Positions 52,287 through 61,731 of a stretch of 64,000 bases of DNA are shown one piece after another. The stretch lies in NCBI GenBank assembly GCA_008727115.1, contig CP044131.1, forward strand, positions 248,001-312,000, given 5' to 3'. Below the pieces are notes generated by a model that did no database searches, was not told where the DNA came from, and saw nothing but the letters and a program-made list of their open reading frames with translations. Origin of the DNA: Comamonas testosteroni (GTDB lineage Bacteria; Pseudomonadota; Gammaproteobacteria; Burkholderiales; Burkholderiaceae_C). The position numbers and the translations under genes were made by a program. Position 1 is the first letter of the stretch, and every line of letters begins with the position of its first letter.

Positions 52287-53443
52287 GTGGCGTAGATCTC
52301 TACGCCCAAATTCAGCATCAAGCGATTGGCCCAGCCAAACAGCGCTGCCGAGTGCAGCATGTCCAGAATCTCCAGATCGCTCAGACCCGCATCACGCAGC
52401 GGCTGCAGGTTTTGCTTGCCAAAGCTGCCGGGCGCACGGGTCAGCGCTAGCGATGCCTGAATGATGGCGCGCTCGCGGGCGTTGGTGCCGGCGGTGTCGG
52501 GGTCGTCAAACAGCTGGGCAATCACATCGTTGCGCTTGGCCAGTTGTTCAAAGCGCTGGGCATGCACCGATGCGCAGTACACACAACCATTGGAGCGCGA
52601 CACGGCAGTCGCTGCCACTTCACGCTCGGCACGCGAGAGGCCGCCGGGCGCGTACATGATGGCGTTGAAGGCCTGAGAGCGCTCCAGCAGCACCTGGGGC
52701 TGGCGGGCCAGCACCAGGTAAAAGTCCATGGTCTTGGCCTTGGGGTGGCTGACTTCCAGCACATGCTGCTGCTCGGGCGTGGCAGTTTCGGGGTTCAGCA
52801 CCTCCAGCCAGGCCTTCCAGCCCAGCACTTCGCTGGTAAAGCCGTTGCGGCGCAGCGGCTCGCCGGGTGGTGGCAGATTGGCGGGGTGCACAAAGGGCGC
52901 AGCGTCTGCAGGGGCAGCAGCGGGAGCTTCAGCCACGCCGCCCATATCGTTCATGGCCTGCACGCCAACCAGCAAACGGGCCTGATAGGCCACAAAGCCA
53001 ATCAGCTGGGCCAGCAGCACGGTGTCGTTCAGCGACAGGCCTGCGGCAGGAATGGCCAACAGCGCAGCCTGATCGCTCTCGGCGGGGTTCAGCGCCAGCG
53101 TGCGCACAAAGTGCAGCATGGCATCCATGCGCGCATTGCCCGTCTGTGCGCCAGGCTGGTTGAGGATGGTGCGCAGCTCGGGCGTGATGGCGGCGGTATC
53201 CAGCGCCAGCGCCAGCGCACGGGCGCGGTACACGGCTTGCAGCACGTTCACGCCGCTGACGCGGGCTTGCTCGCTGGCCAGCACCAGGCGTTCGGCCTGG
53301 GTCAGATCGGTAGCCAGTGTGTCGCCCAGCAGCATGTCTTCGCAGGCCTGTGTAGCCACGGCCACCTTTTCACGCTCGTGGCGGGTGGTGAAGGTGGGGC
53401 TGCCCTGTTCCAGGCCAGCCAGGCGGTCAATCGTGTCGTTCAT
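52280..53443 (-). CDS. CMD/AhpD-like protein, two-domain fusion
   Basis: A 387-aa protein. The C-terminal half is an AhpD-like carboxymuconolactone-decarboxylase domain with the redox motif CVYCASVH (CxxC-x2-H). The N-terminal half is a second CMD-like helical domain without CxxC, followed by an Ala/Pro linker near residue 170. In other species these correspond to two separate peroxidase-like families. The start at 53443 has AGAG upstream; the longer frame reading from 53674 overlaps the neighbour and is unlike the family. It begins 11 bases after the oxidoreductase gene and is probably cotranscribed. A likely role is peroxide or organic substrate reduction. Confidence 0.8.
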   Translation of the reverse strand: MNDTIDRLAGLEQGSPTFTTRHEREKVAVATQACEDMLLGDTLATDLTQAERLVLASEQARVSGVNVLQAVYRARALALALDTAAITPELRTILNQPGAQTGNARMDAMLHFVRTLALNPAESDQAALLAIPAAGLSLNDTVLLAQLIGFVAYQARLLVGVQAMNDMGGVAEAPAAAPADAAPFVHPANLPPPGEPLRRNGFTSEVLGWKAWLEVLNPETATPEQQHVLEVSHPKAKTMDFYLVLARQPQVLLERSQAFNAIMYAPGGLSRAEREVAATAVSRSNGCVYCASVHAQRFEQLAKRNDVIAQLFDDPDTAGTNARERAIIQASLALTRAPGSFGKQNLQPLRDAGLSDLEILDMLHSAALFGWANRLMLNLGVEIYATP

Positions 53444-53454
53444 GGGAAGTCTCT

Positions 53455-54930
53455 TTATTGTTGGAGTTGTTGAATACGTGCGGTGCTGTCGGCAGCTGTC
53501 CATTCCGAGCCGTCCAGTTCGGGCTCGGCATAGGCCTGCAGCTTGGCAAAGTGCTGCTCGATATCGTCGCGGTAGAACAGCGAGGCCAGGCCTTGCGCCA
53601 GCTTGCGTGCACCGTCGCTGATGGCGGGAATATCGCCAGACACCGTGCCGTGCGAGAGCGCGGAGGGATAGCAAAAGCAGTGGATATGGGCTAGGCCGGG
53701 CAAGTCACCGGGCGTTTTTTCCTGAAATTCAAACAGCGGGCCCAGATCGGGCGAAGCGCTTAGTTCCGTATCTTCATCACCAGCGGCAGGCGTGAAACGG
53801 CTATTCCACAGCTTCACATGCGGGGCGATGTCGGCGAACTCGGGGCGCAGGCTCCAGTCAATCGCAAAGCCGGTGGAGATGATCAGAAAGTCCAGCACGA
53901 ACACGCCGGCTGTGGTCTGCACATGCAGCTTGTCGCCCACCACGGTGGCGCTTTGCACGGCGCAGCCCAGGTTGAAGAAGGCGTTGTCATGGCGCGAAAC
54001 GCGCAGCGTGCTGCCGTGGGGCGGTGGCACCTGCTGGGCGTTGATGTAGTGGCGAATGCGCCACTTCCATTCGTCGGGCAGCAGATACTGGCCATGCGTC
54101 AGGCCGGGCACGCCCGAGCCCTTGGATTTGTTGATCTGCGGCAGTTGCTGGCGGCGAATCAGCAGGTCGACGCTGGCTGCGCCGTTTTCCAGCGCGGTGG
54201 CTGCGCTGTCCATGGCTGATGCGCCAGCGCCTACCACGCCCACATGCTTGCCTGCCAGCGTGGCGTAGTCCATCTCGTCCGACGAGTGCGCCCAGAACTT
54301 TTTATCCACACCTTGCATGAAGGCGGGAATGGTGGCCCCACCCAGGCCATCGCGGCCTGTGGCCAGAACCAGGCGGCGGGCTTGCCAGGTGGCGATCACG
54401 TTGTTGGCCTTCACATCGACTTCCACCACGCCATCGGCCTGGGGGCGCACGGCCACGACTTCGTGGTTGTTGCGCACATCGGCATGGGTCACGCGGCGGT
54501 ACCAGCGCAGATAGTCCATCCACTGCAGGCGGGGAATCTTGTCCAGTGCGGTCCAGGTTTCGATACCGAACTGGGCGATAAACCAGGCGCGGAAAGACAG
54601 CGAAGGAATGCCCATGGCAGGGCCAGTCAGCTCCTTGGGCGAGCGCAGCGTTTCCATGCGCGCCGTGGTCGCCCAGGGGCCTTCAAAGTCCAGCGGCGAC
54701 TGGTCCAGCAGCACGGGCTTGATGCCGACTTGCTGCAGCGCCACATTCAGCGCCAGACCGGCCTGGCCTGCACCGATGACGATGACGTCATGCACAGGCT
54801 GCCCCTTGCGAGAGGAAGGAGGAATCCAGGCCTTGGCAGGCCAGCCCAGCGTGAGCAGATCGTCACGCAGGCGCTCTTCCAGCGCTGCCAGCCCCGATGC
54901 AGTGGCTGCCGTAGAAGTTGAAATTGACAT
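53455..54930 (-). CDS. FAD/NAD(P)-binding oxidoreductase, flavin monooxygenase-like
   Basis: A 491-aa flavoprotein. The first dinucleotide motif IVIGAGQAGLA lies at about residues 50-60. A second, HVGVVGAGASAMDSAA, lies in the middle, and LVLATGRDGLGG and ISTGFAIDW mark the ATG-type turns. The layout is that of class B flavin monooxygenases. ATG 54930 is preferred over 55014, which would add 28 unlike residues. It is first of a two-gene unit with the CMD/AhpD-like gene. The substrate is unknown; the pairing suggests oxidation of an organic compound with peroxide clean-up. Confidence 0.88.
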   Translation of the reverse strand: MSISTSTAATASGLAALEERLRDDLLTLGWPAKAWIPPSSRKGQPVHDVIVIGAGQAGLALNVALQQVGIKPVLLDQSPLDFEGPWATTARMETLRSPKELTGPAMGIPSLSFRAWFIAQFGIETWTALDKIPRLQWMDYLRWYRRVTHADVRNNHEVVAVRPQADGVVEVDVKANNVIATWQARRLVLATGRDGLGGATIPAFMQGVDKKFWAHSSDEMDYATLAGKHVGVVGAGASAMDSAATALENGAASVDLLIRRQQLPQINKSKGSGVPGLTHGQYLLPDEWKWRIRHYINAQQVPPPHGSTLRVSRHDNAFFNLGCAVQSATVVGDKLHVQTTAGVFVLDFLIISTGFAIDWSLRPEFADIAPHVKLWNSRFTPAAGDEDTELSASPDLGPLFEFQEKTPGDLPGLAHIHCFCYPSALSHGTVSGDIPAISDGARKLAQGLASLFYRDDIEQHFAKLQAYAEPELDGSEWTAADSTARIQQLQQ

Positions 54931-55046
54931 AACTAAAACCCAAAAGCGCCTGCGGCTTCGGCGGCAGGCGCATCCAACGAATACCAAGAACTTAACACCG
55001 AACCTGCTGCGCACTCCCCAAAACTGGCGCGCTACAACGAAGGGAC

Positions 55047-55138
55047 ACCGAGGAAGGGCCGCCCCGCACCGAAGGTGTCGTTCCCCTCCGGCGCGAAGCG
55101 CCAGAGAGAGGGGGAAGCCGCGCAGCGGCTCAGGGGGT
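55047..55138. repeat. REP-like repeat, copy B
   Basis: Contains GGCGCGAAGCGCC, AGAGAGAGGGG, GCCGCGCAGCGGC and CTCAGGGGGTG. It ends at the stop codon of the next minus-strand gene, as copy A does. Confidence 0.7.
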
Positions 55139-55139
55139 G

Positions 55140-56150
55140 TTAATCAATAGATATTTTTGCGTCCTTGACCACCTTGGCCCACTTGATGCGGTCCTCATGC
55201 ACGGTCTTCTTGAACTGCTCAGGCGTCTCTTCGCGGATGGTGTTGCCCTGAGAGACAAAGCGCTCGCGCACCTCGGGCTGATTCAGTACTTCATTGACGG
55301 CGTGGTTGAGCTTTTTGACGATCACAGGGTCTGTGCCCTTGGGGGCGAAGATGCCGAACCAGATGGAGCTGTTGAAGCCCTTGGTGCCGGGCAGGCCGCT
55401 GGATGCGATGGTGGGCACTTCCTTGACGGCTTCCACGGGCTTGGCCGTGGTCACGCCCAGCAGGCGCACCTTGCCGGTCTTGTAGTGGGGCAGCACGGTC
55501 TGCACTTGGTTCATGATGCAGCAGGTCTCGCCGCGCAGCACCGAGGTGATGGCTTCGGGGCCGCCCTTGTAGGGCACATGCACCATGTCCAGGCCCAGGC
55601 GCGAGTTGAACTCGGCAAACGCCATATGCGTGCCTGCACCGTTGCCGGTGGATGCGTAGTTGTACTTGCCGGGGTGGGCCTTGATCTCGTCCACGAACTC
55701 CTTGAGGTTCTTGACGTTGATCACATTGGGGCTGATGGTCAGCACATTGGCCACATCCACCAGCGGGGCGACGGGCACAAAGTCGGCTTCCACATCAAAG
55801 GGCAGCTTTTTGTACAGCGCGGCATTGCTGCCGTGGGTGGCGGCGGTGCCGAAGTAGATGGTGTAGCCATCGGGCTTGGCGCGGGCCACGAACTCGCTGC
55901 CGATATTGCCGGCGGCGCCGGTCTTGTAGTCAATGATGATGGGCTGACCCAGGATCTTGCCCAGCGGCTCCTGCGCCACGCGGCCAATCACATCCACGCC
56001 CGAGCCTGCGTTGAAGCCCATGATCATGGTGATGGGCTGGTGGGGGTAGTTGGCGGCACCGTGATCGGCAGCCTGGGTGGCAACAGGAAGCAGGGCGGCT
56101 GCCGCGGCTGTAGCAGCAAGGCCTGAGAGGAAACGGGGCAGCAAACGCAT
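55140..56150 (-). CDS. Bug-family extracytoplasmic solute receptor (TctC-like)
   Basis: A 336-aa periplasmic binding protein. The signal peptide is MRLLPRFLSGLAATAAAAALLPVATQAA. The fold signature is ITMIMGFNAGSGVDVIGRVAQEPLGKIL, with GAAGNIGSEFVARAKPDGYT and VPYKGGPEAITSVLRGE following. Bug receptors bind carboxylates such as aromatic acids or succinate; the ligand is unknown. No TctA/TctB membrane partners lie nearby, as is common for orphan Bug proteins in Comamonadaceae. It is separated from its neighbours by more than 190 bases. Confidence 0.92.
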   Translation of the reverse strand: MRLLPRFLSGLAATAAAAALLPVATQAADHGAANYPHQPITMIMGFNAGSGVDVIGRVAQEPLGKILGQPIIIDYKTGAAGNIGSEFVARAKPDGYTIYFGTAATHGSNAALYKKLPFDVEADFVPVAPLVDVANVLTISPNVINVKNLKEFVDEIKAHPGKYNYASTGNGAGTHMAFAEFNSRLGLDMVHVPYKGGPEAITSVLRGETCCIMNQVQTVLPHYKTGKVRLLGVTTAKPVEAVKEVPTIASSGLPGTKGFNSSIWFGIFAPKGTDPVIVKKLNHAVNEVLNQPEVRERFVSQGNTIREETPEQFKKTVHEDRIKWAKVVKDAKISID

Positions 56151-56252
56151 GGTGGGACTTGTCCAGATGAACCTTGAATGCCGTGAATTGTGTCTGGAAT
56201 TTAATGATTTGCCTCTATATGCTTATGCGGCATTAAGACTGTGGGGTTAATG

Positions 56253-56288
56253 CAAAAACAGCCCATGTCTCTTGCAAGACATGGGCTG
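56253..56288 (-). terminator. Terminator of the WXXGXW-type gene
   Basis: CAGCCCATGTCT (56259-56270) pairs with AGACATGGGCTG (56277-56288). On the minus strand it ends in TTTTT (from 56257-56253). A 12-pair stem, strong. Confidence 0.88.
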
Positions 56289-56342
56289 AAATCCGCTGGA
56301 TGGTGATAGTTCGCGAGGCCAGCGGAGAGCGGGCGGTGTGGC

Positions 56343-56747
56343 TTAACGCCGGTGTGGGTTGTGAGGGTGGCGGTCATAGCGGTTGGGAACGCCGTCACGG
56401 TCTCTGTCCCACCGACTGGCACGGTAATCCCAGCGACCATTGTGCTGGCTCCAGGCGGGCTGGCGGTATACATAGCCGGGTCGGCTTTGCACCCAGTGGC
56501 CGGCGCGCCAGACATGACGGTGGCCGCGTGGCTCCCAGTAACCGGGGGCCCAGACATAGCCACGGCGTGGTGCTGGCACGGCCTCATAACGAGCGGGAGG
56601 CGGGGCATTGAACTGCACGCTGACATAGGCACCGTGGTTGGTGCTACCCCAGTGATGACTCTGGGCCTGTGCGGTCCCGGCAAACCCGAGCAGGGCGATT
56701 GCGCCGGCGGCAGCAGCGGTTTTGATGGTGGTGCGGATTGAGAGCAT
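56343..56747 (-). CDS. Secreted protein with aromatic WXXGXW-type repeats
   Basis: A 134-aa protein. The signal peptide ends FAGTAQA-QS. The mature part is rich in Tyr, Trp, Arg and His with YXWXPGYW and WRAGHW repeats (GYVWAPGYWEPRGHRHVWRAGHW in outline), typical of small betaproteobacterial envelope or stress-related proteins. It ends with an Arg/Asp/His-rich tail. The start 56747 is supported by GGAGG five bases upstream. The function is unknown. It has its own terminator. Confidence 0.85.
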   Translation of the reverse strand: MLSIRTTIKTAAAAGAIALLGFAGTAQAQSHHWGSTNHGAYVSVQFNAPPPARYEAVPAPRRGYVWAPGYWEPRGHRHVWRAGHWVQSRPGYVYRQPAWSQHNGRWDYRASRWDRDRDGVPNRYDRHPHNPHRR

Positions 56748-56948
56748 GTTCGCCTCCTTCATGGGTAGTGGGGCCTGTGTTGTGGATTCAGGCATCCCTT
56801 GGGCTCCATGTTGGAGTGGCAGCGTCAAGCGTGGGTTGCTGCTGTGCGAAGTCTTGCAATCTTGTGTGTCTGTTGGGTGAAGTATGTATGAAATCGACTC
56901 TTAAACCTTATGTAGAAAGCGCAGCTAGCTACATGTTTGAGAGCTTGC

Positions 56949-57680
56949 TTATCGGCGCAGAGAGGCGAATGCAGGCAGCTCCCATTTGCGCATGCCCAGC
57001 ACCAGCGTATAGCCCTCGATCTTGCTGGCTCCCAGGCGCTGATCCTGCAGGTGTTGCTGAGAAAAGTCCTGACCAATCCGCTGGATGCGTTCCACAAAGC
57101 TGGAAGCCAGGCTGGGGGCAATCGAGCCATGAACCAGCAGCATGGTTTCATCCTCGTCGGCAAATTGGCCGCCGAAATAGTCCAGCAAGGCGTTTTCGCG
57201 AAAGAACTCCATGACCGGGCCGTTGGTCTGCCAGCGAAAGGTCTTGGCCAGGCGCAGCTTGTAGCGGTTGCCGGGGCGCAGCTCAATGATGCCTATGCGA
57301 TCCAGCTGGGCCAGATAGCCGATGCCCTCGGTCTCGCTGATGCGGTAGGTGGCCACGATTTGCTCGAGCGTCCATTGGCTGAGCACACAGATGGCCGTGA
57401 GCAGCAGCTTGCGGTCAGAGACAACGGCAACCTCTTGCTCGCGGCTGATTTTCTGCAGCAAGGGGCGGCTGTCGGCCACATTGCGCGCCAGGTCGGCAAA
57501 GTCCAGATGCAGGGCGCGGCATATCTCGTCGATGCGGGACAGCGGCATATCGCCCTTGGCCAGCATGCGTTTGACGCTGGATTCGGCCATGCCAATGGCC
57601 TGGGCCAGATCGGCATAGGTCATCTGAGCGGCTTTGAGTTCTTTTTTGATGGCGGTGACGAGATCAGCAGTCGTGCTCAT
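56949..57680 (-). CDS. Helix-turn-helix (XRE-type) transcriptional regulator
   Basis: A 243-aa regulator. The N-terminal helix-turn-helix lies at about residues 7-62: IKKELKAAQMTYADLAQAIG, then MAESSVKRMLAKGDMPLSRIDEICRAL. The rest is a helical effector-like domain of unknown ligand (SDRKLLLTAICVLSQWTLEQI). ATG 57680 is preferred over 57761 because the HTH family begins near it; the ribosome site is weak. It is divergent from the ceramidase-like membrane gene at 57794 with a 113-base shared promoter region, so it may control that gene and itself. Confidence 0.85.
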   Translation of the reverse strand: MSTTADLVTAIKKELKAAQMTYADLAQAIGMAESSVKRMLAKGDMPLSRIDEICRALHLDFADLARNVADSRPLLQKISREQEVAVVSDRKLLLTAICVLSQWTLEQIVATYRISETEGIGYLAQLDRIGIIELRPGNRYKLRLAKTFRWQTNGPVMEFFRENALLDYFGGQFADEDETMLLVHGSIAPSLASSFVERIQRIGQDFSQQHLQDQRLGASKIEGYTLVLGMRKWELPAFASLRR

Positions 57681-57793
57681 GGTATTGGTTGCTAGTACTT
57701 GAAGTGCTGTGTTTTGGGGTAAGTGTAGAAGATCGATGCTGCGCAAGCATTCCATTCGCATACTCCGCAGCCTTCACACAAGGAGCATGCACC

Positions 57794-58600
57794 ATGCATC
57801 TGCAGATACCGCCCGTCCCCACCGTGGAGCTGACCGCTCCAGACCACTCTGGCTCGCTGGAGCAGCGTTTTGTACTGTTTGGTGGAATGCTGCTTCTCTT
57901 CACGCTGGCATTGTTATTGCCGGGCGTGGTGCAGCCCGAGCACTATCACTCTTTTGCCGATCAGCGAGATTGGCTGGGGTTGCCGCATGGGGCGGACGTG
58001 CTGAGCAATCTGGGCTTTGTGCTGGCAGGACTTGCCGGTTTGCTGGCCTTGTGGCGTGCTGACTATCAGCAGCTCAAGGGAACGGCCCGAGCCTTGTGTG
58101 CATTGTTCTTTGTGGGACTGTTGTGTTCTGGCGTGGGCTCTGCCTTTTATCACTGGGCTCCGCACGATGGAAGTCTGCTGTGGGATCGGATGGGCATGGG
58201 AATTGCCTTTGCGGGCTTGCTGGGACTGGCAGTGCAGACCCGCATCGACGATATCAGCGCGCGCATGACGGCGGGCCTGGTATTGCTGGCGGCACCAGCG
58301 AGCCTGGCGGTCTGGGCACAAACTGGCAATGTGCTGCCGTGGGCGCTGTTGCAGGCGGGCGGGATGCTGCTGGTGCTCTGGCTGGCTTTTGTGAGTCCGC
58401 GCCGCCAGGCGCTGCCATTGGAGCTTGGATGGGTGATTGGCCTGTACGCTGTCGCCAAGTTACTGGAGATGTCAGACAGCGATGTGTTTGATGCCAGCGG
58501 GCATTTCATTGCCGGTCATAGTCTCAAGCACGTGGTGGCTGCAACTGCTGCCTGGCCGGTGCTGACGGCGCTGCATCGCTGGAGCGACAGGAGTCGTTAA
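57794..58600 (+). CDS. Alkaline ceramidase-like integral membrane protein
   Basis: A 268-aa protein with about seven hydrophobic helices. The family-type pattern is DVLSNLGFVLAGLAGL, then GSAFYHWAPHDGSLLWDRMGMGIAF and a late His pair (HFIAGHSLKH). The Ser, His and Asp positions match the catalytic pattern of alkaline ceramidases in the CREST hydrolase superfamily. Bacterial members act on unknown lipids or amides. AGGAG lies eight bases before ATG 57794. It is divergent from the HTH regulator. The substrate is not predicted. Confidence 0.75.
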   Translation: MHLQIPPVPTVELTAPDHSGSLEQRFVLFGGMLLLFTLALLLPGVVQPEHYHSFADQRDWLGLPHGADVLSNLGFVLAGLAGLLALWRADYQQLKGTARALCALFFVGLLCSGVGSAFYHWAPHDGSLLWDRMGMGIAFAGLLGLAVQTRIDDISARMTAGLVLLAAPASLAVWAQTGNVLPWALLQAGGMLLVLWLAFVSPRRQALPLELGWVIGLYAVAKLLEMSDSDVFDASGHFIAGHSLKHVVAATAAWPVLTALHRWSDRSR

Positions 58601-58797
58601 CCGTAAGGTGATGGTTGGGGCATCGTAGCCCGCCTGGCGGCTTCCAGAATGACGGCCTGCATGCAGGACTTGGTCCAAAGAATGGGTTCAAAAAATTCAT
58701 AGCGATTAGCCAAGGTCTGGTAAGCAGCAGAGGCATAAAGCCTATAAAAATCACAGGCAGGTAGGCACAATGCCTGCAGCGCAATAGGGAGAGATTC

Positions 58798-60771
58798 ATG
58801 AGTTCCACGCCAGTCGGTGAGACAGCTTCCGCCACAGATCAGCAGGCCCAGGCCGGCTCGCATCCCAATCAGTTTGCCTTGCTGGGTCAGCGCCGGTTTG
58901 CGCCGTTTTTCTGGACGCAGTTTGCCGGCGCGGGCAACGACAATCTGTTCAAGTTCGCCTTCACGGTGATGGTGACCTATCAGCTCAGCGTCTCGTGGCT
59001 GCCTCCAGCGATGGCCGGGCTGGTGATTGGTGCGCTGTTCACTCTGCCGTACCTGTTGTTCTCAGCCACCTCGGGCCAGCTCACAGACAAGTGGGACAAG
59101 ACGCGCATGTTCCGCCTCGTCAAGAACCTGGAGATCGGCATCATGCTGATCGCCGCCTGGGGTTTTGTAGAGGCCAATGTGCCGGTGTTGCTGTTGTGCG
59201 TGTTCTTGATGGGGCTGCACTCCACGCTGTTTGGCCCCGTCAAATTTGCCTATCTGCCCCAGGTGCTCAACGACCGCGAACTCACGGGCGGCAACGGCAT
59301 GGTGGAGATGGGCACATTTGTTGCCATCTTGCTGGGCCAGATGGCCGGCGGGCTGCTGATTGCCATTCCCGAAGTCGGGCATCTACAGGTGGCGATCGCT
59401 TGTGTGGCCGTGGCCGTCATCGGCCGTATCTGTGCACAGTTCATTCCCCATGCCCCGGCGACGGATCCCGGTCTGGTCATCAACTGGAACCCGTTTACCG
59501 AGACCTGGCGCAACCTCAAGCTGGCCCGCCAGCAGCCCGTGGTGTTTCGCTCGCTGCTGGGCATCAGCTGGATGTGGTTCTTTGGTGCAGTCTTTCTGAG
59601 CCAGTTCCCCAGCTTTGCCAAGGAAGTGCTGCATGGGAACGAGCATGTTGCATCGCTGTTGCTGGTGATTTTCTCGGTGGGCATCGGCATCGGCTCGCTG
59701 CTGTGCGAGGTGTTCAGCCGCCGTCAGGTGGAGATTGGCCTGGTGCCGCTGGGTGCGATTGGTATGAGCCTGTTTGCGGTGGACCTGTACTTTGCGACCC
59801 GTGCACTGCCCGCGTCCGAGCTGATGGGGGTGAGTGCCTTTCTTGCGCAGTCCAAGCATTGGCGTGTGATGTTTGATCTGGGCATGCTGGCGCTGTCTGC
59901 AGGTATTTACAGCGTGCCCATGTATGCGCTGATTCAGCTGCGCAGCCAGCCCACGCACCGCGCCCGCATCATCGCGGCCAACAATATTCTCAATGCTCTG
60001 TTCATGATCGCTTCGGCCGTATTGGCGGGCGGCTTGCTGGCGGCGGGTTGCAGCATTCCCCAGGTGTTTCTGATCACCGGGATTGCCAATGCCATCGTTG
60101 CGCTCTATGTGTTCCTGCTGGTGCCTGAATACCTGCTGCGCTTTGTGGCCTGGGTCATCACGCACTTTGTCTATCGCTTCAAGGTGCGTGGTTACGAGAA
60201 TATTCCCAGTCAGGGTGCAGCTGTGCTGGTCTGCAACCATGTGAGCTTTGTCGATGCCATCTTGCTGATGGCGGCCAGCCCGCGCCCCATTCATTTTGTG
60301 ATGGATCACCGCATCTTCCAGACGCCGGTGCTGGGCTGGCTTTTCAAGCTGGCCAAAGCCATTCCGATTGCCTCGCACAGAGAAGATCCCGCGACTTATG
60401 AGGCTGCATTTGCGCGTGCTTCCGAGGTGCTGCGCGAGGGCGATCTGCTGGCCATTTTCCCAGAAGGCGGCATTACTTTCGATGGGCAACTGCAGCCCTT
60501 CAAGGGCGGCATCATGAAGATTTTGGAGCGCGCCAAGGCCGATGGGCTGGAGGTACCCATCATCCCCATGGCGCTGACCAATCTCTGGGGCTCCTACTTC
60601 AGTCGCATCGAGGTGCGCAAGGGGAAAAATGTCGCCATGGCCAAGCCGCTGCGCAGGGGACTGTTCAATCGCGTGGGGTTGGAAGTGGGAGAGCCATTGC
60701 AGGCTCGGGATGCAACACCCGGGGTGCTGCAGCAGCGCGTGCAGGGCCTGCTCAACACCGCCGAGGGGTGA
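58798..60771 (+). CDS. MFS transporter fused to a glycerophospholipid acyltransferase
   Basis: A 657-aa, two-part protein. Residues about 30-430 form an MFS permease (LplT-like, with TQFAGAGNDNLFKFAFTVM at the start). Residues about 440-655 form a PlsC-type acyltransferase with NHVSFVD (H-x4-D at 481-486) and FPEGG near 553-557. In E. coli, LplT and Aas do these jobs in lysophospholipid re-acylation; here the permease and acyltransferase are joined, without the ATP-dependent Aas ligase domain. It has AGGGAGAG upstream of ATG. The role is probably lysophospholipid import and repair. Confidence 0.9.
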   Translation: MSSTPVGETASATDQQAQAGSHPNQFALLGQRRFAPFFWTQFAGAGNDNLFKFAFTVMVTYQLSVSWLPPAMAGLVIGALFTLPYLLFSATSGQLTDKWDKTRMFRLVKNLEIGIMLIAAWGFVEANVPVLLLCVFLMGLHSTLFGPVKFAYLPQVLNDRELTGGNGMVEMGTFVAILLGQMAGGLLIAIPEVGHLQVAIACVAVAVIGRICAQFIPHAPATDPGLVINWNPFTETWRNLKLARQQPVVFRSLLGISWMWFFGAVFLSQFPSFAKEVLHGNEHVASLLLVIFSVGIGIGSLLCEVFSRRQVEIGLVPLGAIGMSLFAVDLYFATRALPASELMGVSAFLAQSKHWRVMFDLGMLALSAGIYSVPMYALIQLRSQPTHRARIIAANNILNALFMIASAVLAGGLLAAGCSIPQVFLITGIANAIVALYVFLLVPEYLLRFVAWVITHFVYRFKVRGYENIPSQGAAVLVCNHVSFVDAILLMAASPRPIHFVMDHRIFQTPVLGWLFKLAKAIPIASHREDPATYEAAFARASEVLREGDLLAIFPEGGITFDGQLQPFKGGIMKILERAKADGLEVPIIPMALTNLWGSYFSRIEVRKGKNVAMAKPLRRGLFNRVGLEVGEPLQARDATPGVLQQRVQGLLNTAEG

Positions 60772-60780
60772 TGGAGGAAT

Positions 60781-61515
60781 TCAGGGCTGAAGGTGGATAT
60801 CACCCAGGTAGGCAAGGCCGCTGCCATGGGTGTTGTCCGAGTCGGCGGAGATGGTGATGCCGATCAGCATGGGCATGGCACTGGATTCATCGCCAAACAC
60901 CTGGGCGTAGTCGGCCGCCAGATTGCGCTGCTCGGTCATCCACTGGCCCAGATGCTGGCTCCCACTTTGCAGCACGATATAGCGCATGCGGTGGGTGAAG
61001 GCATTGTGCTGGGTGCTGGCTGTGGGGCGCTTGTTGTCCCAGACATAGCAAAGCGTCTCGGCCGGAATGTCTTCGCCGGTACTGATCTTTCCAAGGCGCA
61101 GTTTGGTGCGCTCGCCAAGGCTCAGCTGCGACTTGTCAAAGTCGAAAGACACGCACAGCTTGAGAGCCGAGTCATCGCCCCCCTTGCGGCTGATATCGGC
61201 CTTGTCCACCAACTGGTCGACGCGCCAGCGCCACTTAAGCTGAGGGCTGGCTGAAAGTGCCTGGTGAAGTGCGTGAACCATATTGCCGTAGGCATCCTGT
61301 GTGCTGACTCGCAGCACGTGCTGGCCGTCAAGCTCGGTCACGGTGAATTGGCTAGGGTTCTTGCCGGGCAACGTGGCAAAGTGCCATGGACTCGGGAGAG
61401 GGCCGACAGCCATTTGGGAAAAACTCAGAGAAGTCTCACTCTGAGCCAGGCAACTGCTGCCTAGCGTTATGCCAGCAGCAATAGTCAGCGAGTGCTTGAG
61501 AGAAAAGGTCCGCAT
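60781..61515 (-). CDS. DUF3047 exported protein
   Basis: A 244-aa protein. The signal peptide ends SSCLA-QS. The DUF3047 body includes LKWRWRVDQL, KLCVSFDFDKSQL and LCYVWDNKRPT, then RYIVLQSG. The function is unknown. GAGG lies before ATG 61515. Its stop is 10 bases from that of the plus-strand transporter gene, so the two are convergent. Confidence 0.85.
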   Translation of the reverse strand: MRTFSLKHSLTIAAGITLGSSCLAQSETSLSFSQMAVGPLPSPWHFATLPGKNPSQFTVTELDGQHVLRVSTQDAYGNMVHALHQALSASPQLKWRWRVDQLVDKADISRKGGDDSALKLCVSFDFDKSQLSLGERTKLRLGKISTGEDIPAETLCYVWDNKRPTASTQHNAFTHRMRYIVLQSGSQHLGQWMTEQRNLAADYAQVFGDESSAMPMLIGITISADSDNTHGSGLAYLGDIHLQP

Positions 61516-61731
61516 GATGTGCCTCGTGATTGTGAGTAGTTATGGGCCATGGGTTGGTAAGGAGGCTGGCGTGAGCCACGCCTGTTGCAAAAGTATTTCT
61601 CGGAGATACTGAAAGCGTTGCAATGTGCTGATTTTGACAAAGCACCATATGAACGGTGTTGAGCTCAGCGATGATTCATCCGTCTTCGCAATCAGGTGAA
61701 GGCGGATTTCAACAAAAACCAGGAGCTTTCA

